Source of the DNA: Elusimicrobiota bacterium
Lineage (GTDB): Bacteria > Elusimicrobiota > Elusimicrobia > UBA1565 > UBA9628
Assembly: GCA_028717865.1 (NCBI GenBank)
Contig: JAQUMZ010000049.1
Span: 1-10,671 of the forward strand
Direction of reading: 5' to 3'
Length of the DNA stretch: 10,671 bases
Shown: one piece after another, positions 5,869 to 10,671 of the stretch
Numbering within the stretch: the first letter of the stretch is position 1
Layout of the letters: each line of letters opens with the position of its first letter
Program-made: the position numbers and the translations under genes
Notes under the pieces: model-generated
What the model was told of the DNA's origin: nothing
The model's database searches: none
The model's input: only the letters and a program-made list of their open reading frames with translations

Positions 5869-8259
5869 ATGAATCGAACCCAGACCCCGGCCGTCGAAGC
5901 CGACAAACCGCTTTCCGCCCAGTTGCTGCGGCGCATGGACGCCTATTGGCGCGCGGCCAATTATCTTTCCGTGGGGCAGATATATCTGCTCGACAATCCT
6001 CTATTGAGCAAGCCGCTCAAGCTCGAGCACATAAAGCCCCGGCTGTTGGGGCATTGGGGCACCACTCCGGGTCTCAATTTCGTCTACGCGCACATGAACC
6101 GTCTCATCAAGGAGAAAGACCTCGACGCCATATTCGTGACCGGCCCGGGGCACGGCGGTCCGGCCCTGACCGCCAACACCTGGCTGGAGGGCTCCTACAG
6201 CGAGCTCTACCCGGAGGTTTCGCAGGACGAGGAGGGCATGCGCCGGTTGTTCAAGCAATTCTCCTTCCCCGGCGGGGTGCCCAGCCACGCGGCGCCCGAG
6301 ACCCCGGGCTCGATACACGAGGGCGGCGAGCTGGGCTACAGCCTGGCCCACGCTTTCGGCGCGGCCTTCGACAATCCCGACCTGCTGGTCTGCTGCGTGA
6401 TCGGCGACGGCGAGGCGGAGACCGGCCCCCTGGCCGCGAGTTGGCACTCCAACAAGTTCCTCAACCCGGCGCGCGACGGGGCGGTGCTGCCGGTGCTGCA
6501 CCTCAACGGCTACAAGATATCCGGTCCCGCCGTACTGGCGCGGTTGCCCCGAGCCGAGCTGGAGAAATTCCTCGAGGGCTGCGGTTACGAGCCGCGCTTT
6601 GTCGAAGGCTCGGAGCCGGCGGCCATGCATCAGCTCATGGCCGCGGCCATGGACTGGGCGCTGTCGCGCATCCGGGGCATCCAGGCTCTGTCGCGCGGGC
6701 GCGGCTTGCCGGTCCGGCCGGCCTGGCCCCTGATCGTGCTGCGCAGCCCCAAGGGCTGGACCGGGCCGAAGGCCGTGGACGGCAAGCCCGTGGAGGGCAC
6801 TTGGCGGGCCCATCAGGTCCCCGTGGCGGGCTTCGCCGAGCGGCCGGCCCATCTGCGCCTGCTGGAGAACTGGCTGCGCTCCTACAAGCCCGAGGAGCTT
6901 TTCGACCGCGGGGGTCGGCTGCGGCCGGAGCTGGCGGAACTGATCCCGGCCGGGCCGCGGCGCATGGGGGCCAACCCCCGCGCCAACGGCGGCCTGCTGC
7001 TGCGCGACCTGCGCCTGCCCGACTTCCGGGATTACGCCGTCGCCGTGCCCAAGCCGGGCGCGGCCAGCCCGGAGTCGGTCACGGCCCTGGGCCGGTTCCT
7101 GCGCGACGTCATGAAGCTCAACGCCGAGGCGCGCAACTTCAGGATCTTCAGCCCCGACGAGACGGCCTCCAACCGGCTGGAGGCTGTCTTCGAGGCCACG
7201 GACCGGACCTGGCTGGAGCCGCGGCTGCCCACCGACGAGAGGCTGTCCCCCGAGGGCCGCGTGATGGAGGTCTTGAGCGAGCATCTCTGCCAAGGTTGGC
7301 TGGAGGGCTATCTGCTCACCGGCCGCCACGGGCTGTTTTCATGCTACGAGGCCTTCATCCATATCGTGGACTCCATGTTCAACCAGCATGCCAAGTGGCT
7401 CAAGGTCTGCCGCGCCATCCCCTGGCGCCGGCCGATCGCCTCGCTCAACTACTTCCTGAGCTCGCACGTCTGGCGCCAGGACCACAACGGCTTCAGCCAC
7501 CAAGACCCGGGCTTCATCGACCACGTGGCAAACAAGAAGGCGGACAGCATCCGGGTGTATCTGCCCCCCGACGCCAACTGCCTGCTGTCCGTGGCCGACC
7601 ACTGCCTGCGCAGCCGCAACTACGTCAACGTCGTGGTGGCCGGCAAGCATCCCATGCCCCAATGGCTGGACATGAAGGCGGCCGCCGTGCACTGCGCCGC
7701 GGGCGTCGGGCTGTGGGAGTGGGCCTCCAGCGACGGGGGCGGCGAGCCGGACCTGGTCATGGCTTGCGCGGGCGACGTGCCGACCCTGGAGACGCTGGCC
7801 GCGGTGGACCTGCTGCGCCGCAAGGCCCCGGAGCTCAAGGTCCGGGTGGTCAACGTCGTGGATCTCATGACCATCCAGTCGCCCAGCGAGCACCCCCACG
7901 GCCTGCCCGACGCCGAGTTCGACGCGCTCTTCACACGGGACAAGCCCGTGATCTTCGCCTATCACGGCTACCCCTGGCTGATCCATCGCCTGGCCTACCG
8001 GCGGGCCGTGCACCCGCACCTGCACGTGCGGGGCTACAAGGAGGAGGGCACCACCACCACGCCCTTCGACATGGCGGTGCTCAACGAGCTGGACCGCTAC
8101 CATCTCTTCCTGGACGCGGTGGAGCGCGCCCCGCGGCTGGCGGCCCGGCGGGCGCACCTGGGCCAGGAGGTGCGCGACCAGCTCCACGCCCACCGCGACT
8201 ACATCCGCGCGCGCGGCGAAGATATGCCCGAGATCTGCGACTGGAAGTGGGGGGCCTGA
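5869..8259 (+). CDS. xfp: Phosphoketolase (xylulose-5-phosphate/fructose-6-phosphate)
   Basis: The 796-residue thiamine-diphosphate enzyme splits xylulose 5-phosphate, and often fructose 6-phosphate, with phosphate into acetyl phosphate plus glyceraldehyde 3-phosphate or erythrose 4-phosphate. Length is typical and the protein looks complete. Visible family motifs are H62 in LLGHWGTTPG, H95 in GPGHGGPA, TWLEGSYSELYPE (104-116), H140 in PSHAAPETPGS, EGGELGYSLAHAFGAAFDNP (151-170), the ThDP/Mg site GDGEAETGPLA (179-189) ending at N213 in LHLNGYK, EGYLLTGRHG and SCYEAF (489-496), and HNGFSHQDPG (539-548). Substrate preference cannot be told from sequence. It has its own promoter and strong ribosome site. 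It converges tail to tail with the acetate--CoA ligase gene, one base apart. Acetyl phosphate could go to acetate kinase or phosphotransacetylase, neither of which is in the window. Confidence 0.98.
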   Translation: MNRTQTPAVEADKPLSAQLLRRMDAYWRAANYLSVGQIYLLDNPLLSKPLKLEHIKPRLLGHWGTTPGLNFVYAHMNRLIKEKDLDAIFVTGPGHGGPALTANTWLEGSYSELYPEVSQDEEGMRRLFKQFSFPGGVPSHAAPETPGSIHEGGELGYSLAHAFGAAFDNPDLLVCCVIGDGEAETGPLAASWHSNKFLNPARDGAVLPVLHLNGYKISGPAVLARLPRAELEKFLEGCGYEPRFVEGSEPAAMHQLMAAAMDWALSRIRGIQALSRGRGLPVRPAWPLIVLRSPKGWTGPKAVDGKPVEGTWRAHQVPVAGFAERPAHLRLLENWLRSYKPEELFDRGGRLRPELAELIPAGPRRMGANPRANGGLLLRDLRLPDFRDYAVAVPKPGAASPESVTALGRFLRDVMKLNAEARNFRIFSPDETASNRLEAVFEATDRTWLEPRLPTDERLSPEGRVMEVLSEHLCQGWLEGYLLTGRHGLFSCYEAFIHIVDSMFNQHAKWLKVCRAIPWRRPIASLNYFLSSHVWRQDHNGFSHQDPGFIDHVANKKADSIRVYLPPDANCLLSVADHCLRSRNYVNVVVAGKHPMPQWLDMKAAAVHCAAGVGLWEWASSDGGGEPDLVMACAGDVPTLETLAAVDLLRRKAPELKVRVVNVVDLMTIQSPSEHPHGLPDAEFDALFTRDKPVIFAYHGYPWLIHRLAYRRAVHPHLHVRGYKEEGTTTTPFDMAVLNELDRYHLFLDAVERAPRLAARRAHLGQEVRDQLHAHRDYIRARGEDMPEICDWKWGA

Positions 8260-8260
8260 C

Positions 8261-10477
8261 CTAAAGCCGCGCGAAGGCCGCCATGGCTCGTATGGCGCGG
8301 TCCGCGGATCGGAAGACCGGCAGGCCGCGGCCGCGGGCCTGTTCCACGTAGGGATCGTAGAGCGAGCCGCAGCCCACGCAGAAGACCGCGGGCTTGCCCG
8401 CCCGGCGCGCCAGCTCGCCCAGCTTGGCCGCGAACGACTCCTCCAGCCCTTCCTCGGGCAGGGTCTTCATCACCGGAGTCAGCGGTATGACCGCCGCCAC
8501 CAGGCCGTCGATCTCCTCGGACGCCAAGGCCGCGGCCGCGATCTCGACGAGGGGCGCGTCGGCGGCCATGGGCGTGACGTCCAGCGGGTTGCGCACGTCC
8601 ACGATGGAATCCAGCTTGTGCCGAGACAAGATGTCCGCCAGCTTGCCGGCCAGGGGTCCCGCCGGGACGGGCGCGCTGACGGGCCCATGGGGCAGGACGC
8701 TGTCGGCCATGCCGGCGGTCTCGAAGCCCGCGTTGCTGAGCACGAACAGGCGCCCCCGCCCCAGCGGGCGCTCGTGGCAGAAGCAGCACATCTGGGCCAG
8801 GTCCTCGAAGTCGTCGAAGGTCTCGGCCATCAGCGCGCCCGAGCGCGAAAGCAGCTCGCGCGCCACTACGAAGTCGCCGGCGATGGAAGCCGTGTGGCCC
8901 ATGACCGCCTTCTGCCCCGTGGGGGTGCGTCCGGCCTTGTAGATCACCACGCTCTTGCCTCGGCCGCGGGCGCGCTCGACGGCGCGCACGAGCTTGACCC
9001 CGTCGGCCTCCTTGAGCCCCTCCAGGTAGACCAGCACGACCTTGACGGTCTCGTCCTCCACGACCTGCTCGACGTAGTCGCAGACGGTGACGTCCATCTG
9101 GTTGCCCACGGAGACGCAGTAGGCGGGCTTGAGCCACTCCATTTTGCTGGCCACGGATATGACGAAGGCCCCGCTCTGGCTGATGAAGGCCGCGCGGGCG
9201 TGGGCGGGATTTTCCCGCGCCCCGAGCGCGAGCTTCTGCTTCGGGATGAAGAAGGTGTTGACCTTGGCGGGCACGGATACGATTCCCAGCGAGTTGCCGC
9301 CCGAGACCGCGAAATCGGGGCTAACCTTTCGTCCCTCGGCTATGATGCGCAGGACCTCGTCCTTGACGCCCTCGCTGCCGGCCTTCTCGCCCATGCCGCC
9401 GGAGATGAGCGCCACGCCGCGCACCTTGCGGGAGCCGGCCGCCTGCCGCAGCACCTCGGGGACCTCGGGGGAAGGCACGGCGACGACCAGCATGTCCGCC
9501 GGCTCGGGGAAGTCCGCCGGGGTCTTGAAGCAGCGCGCGCCGTCGATCTCGCCCGCGTAGTCCTTGAGCACGAAGAGGCGGTTTTTGTCGAAGCCGGATT
9601 CGATGACGTTGCCGAGGATGATGCGGCCCATGTTCATCTTCTTCTCGCTCACCCCGGCCACGGCGACCGTCGCCGGCTTGAGCAGCGACCAGACGGCCTT
9701 GGCGCTGGGCAAGTCCCGCGAGGCCGCCCGCGCCGGGCGCAGGCGCAGCACGCCGTCGAGCGCAACGAGGCGCTCCCCGGCGACCGCCAAGGGGTTGACC
9801 TCGAGCTCCTCGATGGCCCAGGGCGAGGCGCCGCCGTCCGAGAAATGGGCCATGACCCGGCGGAAGGCATCGAGCCAGCGCAGCATGTCGGCGTCCTCGG
9901 CCAGGCGCTTGCCGCCGCGCACGTTGCCCGCGGCGTAGCGCCAGATCCAGGCGCGGTCCAGGAAGCGCTGCCAGTCCCCGGCCAGTTCCGCGGCGGCCAC
10001 GGCCGGGGAGAAGCCCGGCTTGAGGGCCGAGGTCAGCGCCTCGGCGTCGGTGCCGCCCACGCCCAGCGTGATCAAGGGGCCGAAGGCCTTGTCGGCGCGG
10101 GCGCCGAGCATGAGCTCCTGGCCGAGACAAAACACCGCGTGCGGCACGAACTCCACGGCCAGTATGCCCTCGGCCTCGGGGAAACGTCGCTTCATCTCGG
10201 AGAGCTGGGCGGCCGCCTCGGCCTTGAGGCAGACCTTCACGCCGCCGGCCTCGGTCTTGTGCAGGGTCTTATGCGAGGAGACCTTCAGGACCACCTTCTC
10301 CCCGGGCAGCGTCCGCAGCGGGTCGGGGTCCTTGATGGGCAGGGAGTTCAGGGGGATGAATATCCGTTTTGGGGTGTCCAGGCCGAGGGCGTCGAGCACC
10401 TCGTAGACCTCGAGCTCGGAAAGGGAGGTCCGGCTTTCGGCGCCGGCTTTGGAGATAATGGCTTCTATCTTTTTCAT
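8261..10477 (-). CDS. Fused ADP-forming acetate--CoA ligase (acyl-CoA synthetase), ATP-grasp half first
   Basis: This 738-residue NDP-forming acyl-CoA synthetase would make acetate (or another acid) and ATP from the acyl-CoA, ADP and phosphate, or the reverse. Residues 1-240 are the ATP-grasp (beta-like) half: H73 in TLHKTEAGGV matches the beta phospho-histidine region, and GVGGTDAEA and EELEVNPL (223-230) are the nucleotide/metal-binding end. Residues 265-385 are the CoA-binding Rossmann domain (VAVAGVSEKKMNMGR). Residues 385-738 are the succinyl-CoA-ligase-like part with SQSGAF (433-438) and phospho-acceptor H528 in MGHTASIAGD. Both histidines needed for the phosphate relay are present. The usual fused order is CoA-binding first, so this is the reverse arrangement. 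The start ATG has no Shine-Dalgarno but a close promoter. Acyl specificity is not deducible; acetate is suggested by the phosphoketolase neighbour. Confidence 0.95.
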   Translation of the reverse strand: MKKIEAIISKAGAESRTSLSELEVYEVLDALGLDTPKRIFIPLNSLPIKDPDPLRTLPGEKVVLKVSSHKTLHKTEAGGVKVCLKAEAAAQLSEMKRRFPEAEGILAVEFVPHAVFCLGQELMLGARADKAFGPLITLGVGGTDAEALTSALKPGFSPAVAAAELAGDWQRFLDRAWIWRYAAGNVRGGKRLAEDADMLRWLDAFRRVMAHFSDGGASPWAIEELEVNPLAVAGERLVALDGVLRLRPARAASRDLPSAKAVWSLLKPATVAVAGVSEKKMNMGRIILGNVIESGFDKNRLFVLKDYAGEIDGARCFKTPADFPEPADMLVVAVPSPEVPEVLRQAAGSRKVRGVALISGGMGEKAGSEGVKDEVLRIIAEGRKVSPDFAVSGGNSLGIVSVPAKVNTFFIPKQKLALGARENPAHARAAFISQSGAFVISVASKMEWLKPAYCVSVGNQMDVTVCDYVEQVVEDETVKVVLVYLEGLKEADGVKLVRAVERARGRGKSVVIYKAGRTPTGQKAVMGHTASIAGDFVVARELLSRSGALMAETFDDFEDLAQMCCFCHERPLGRGRLFVLSNAGFETAGMADSVLPHGPVSAPVPAGPLAGKLADILSRHKLDSIVDVRNPLDVTPMAADAPLVEIAAAALASEEIDGLVAAVIPLTPVMKTLPEEGLEESFAAKLGELARRAGKPAVFCVGCGSLYDPYVEQARGRGLPVFRSADRAIRAMAAFARL

Positions 10478-10488
10478 GGGTGAGAGAG

Positions 10489-10517
10489 ATTAAACGAAAT
10501 GCCCGGCGCGGCGGCAA
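10489..10517 (-). promoter_or_regulatory. Sigma70-like promoter of the acetate--CoA ligase gene, very short leader
   Basis: On the minus strand TTGCCG (10512-10517), a 17-base spacer and TTTAAT (10489-10494) form a reasonable promoter. The predicted start is near 10482, five bases before the ATG at 10477. The bases before the ATG (CTCTCTCACCC) contain no ribosome site. The -35 lies one base from the 33-bp repeat. Confidence 0.45.
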
Positions 10518-10671
10518 GACAAGACAAGCGCTTGAGCGAAGCGAGAGCGCACTCATTAGAGGTTCTTGTGTCAAGGCACAAAAATAGACGACCACAGGTC
10601 GTGGCTTCCATTGGTTTTGCTGCTCTGCTGTTGAAGGCTCATCCGCTCCCAAGTTCTCTTGCGATTGAGCG
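10499..10671 (+). CDS. Possible partial reading frame running off the right edge (doubtful)
   Basis: From ATG at 10499 the frame stays open for 57 codons to the window end (for example RRPQVVASIGFAALLLKAHP). It begins through the 33-bp repeat, third positions are not GC-biased as in the real genes here, and no clear ribosome site or known motif is seen. It would be divergent from the acetate--CoA ligase gene. It may equally be non-coding; another frame on the opposite strand is also open across this stretch. Confidence 0.15.
   Translation, partial: MPGAAARQDKRLSEARAHSLEVLVSRHKNRRPQVVASIGFAALLLKAHPLPSSLAIE
10519..10551 (-). repeat. 33-bp repeat, copy 2 (inverted relative to copy 1 at 1327-1359)
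   Basis: This is the exact reverse complement of 1327-1359 and carries the same internal CAAGCGCTTG palindrome (10525-10534 region). It lies directly upstream of the -35 of the acetate--CoA ligase promoter, so it could also bind a regulator there. Confidence 0.9.
10552..10671. other. Lower-GC stretch at the right edge with two small hairpins
   Basis: Base composition drops clearly compared with the rest of the window, starting exactly at the end of the 33-bp repeat. Inverted repeats occur at 10566-10570/10577-10581 (TTGTG/CACAA) and 10588-10593/10597-10602 (ACGACC/GGTCGT). No recognisable gene is present. The composition break suggests an edge of foreign or decayed mobile DNA, but the window ends too soon to say. 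Confidence 0.4.

Noticed and set aside
2943..5936. A 997-codon minus-strand open frame spanning both the permease and ferredoxin regions
   Set aside because: Only its last 426 or so codons look like a protein. The upstream part is the -1 frame of the permease gene, Arg/Gly/Pro-rich and without known motifs, as expected of shadow frames in GC-rich DNA. A frameshift fusion is listed as a remote possibility only.
5946..8264. A 772-codon plus-strand frame inside the phosphoketolase gene
   Set aside because: It is the +2-shifted shadow of the phosphoketolase frame, Arg/Gly/Ala/Pro-rich without family motifs, whereas the 5869 frame matches phosphoketolase throughout.
8618..10483. A 621-codon plus-strand frame opposite the acetate--CoA ligase gene
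   Set aside because: It is an antisense shadow with His/Gly/Leu-rich composition and no recognisable domain; the minus-strand frame has all ligase motifs.

Overview
This is a GC-rich bacterial window, with coding sequence strongly biased to G or C at third positions. It holds seven well-supported genes, six complete and one cut by the left edge. Lineage cannot be fixed from this sequence alone. The mix of lone receiver-domain proteins, Cys-rich ferredoxins, fused ADP-forming acyl-CoA synthetase and phosphoketolase in a high-GC background fits an uncultivated anaerobic or facultative fermenter. The high-GC Elusimicrobiota are my first guess; deltaproteobacterial, Acidobacteria-like or NC10-like lineages are not excluded.

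Left part (1-2900): the 3' end of an M14 zinc carboxypeptidase is followed closely by a receiver-domain protein with a Pro/Ala linker, a coiled coil and a C-terminal membrane helix. A 372-bp intergenic stretch follows with at least six hairpins and one copy of a 33-bp repeat. Next come a signal-anchored protein of unknown function on the minus strand and, divergent from it, a stand-alone CheY-like receiver.

Middle (2900-5870): a minus-strand pair consists of a CAT-type amino-acid permease and, abutting or overlapping its 3' end, a ferredoxin with a winged-helix-like N-terminus, many extra cysteines and two 4Fe-4S motifs. The ferredoxin has no ATG, GTG or TTG start at the expected place. Between the permease and the divergent phosphoketolase lies a REP-like nested palindrome built on GGGGAC/GTCCCC.

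Right part (5869-10671): a complete phosphoketolase (plus strand) and a complete fused ADP-forming acetate--CoA ligase (minus strand) converge with one base between their stop codons. Phosphoketolase makes acetyl phosphate and the ligase makes acetate plus ATP from acetyl-CoA, so together with a phosphotransacetylase outside the window they could form a fermentative ATP-yielding route. The ligase has its ATP-grasp half first, the reverse of the common fused order. Its promoter is followed upstream by the second, inverted copy of the 33-bp repeat and a lower-GC stretch that runs off the window.

A recurring feature is that several genes (1555-2349, 2475-2885, 4208-5716, 8261-10477) lack a Shine-Dalgarno sequence and have a -10-like box so close to the ATG that the mRNA would be leaderless or nearly so. 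The phosphoketolase gene instead has an extended -10 and a strong AGGAGG.
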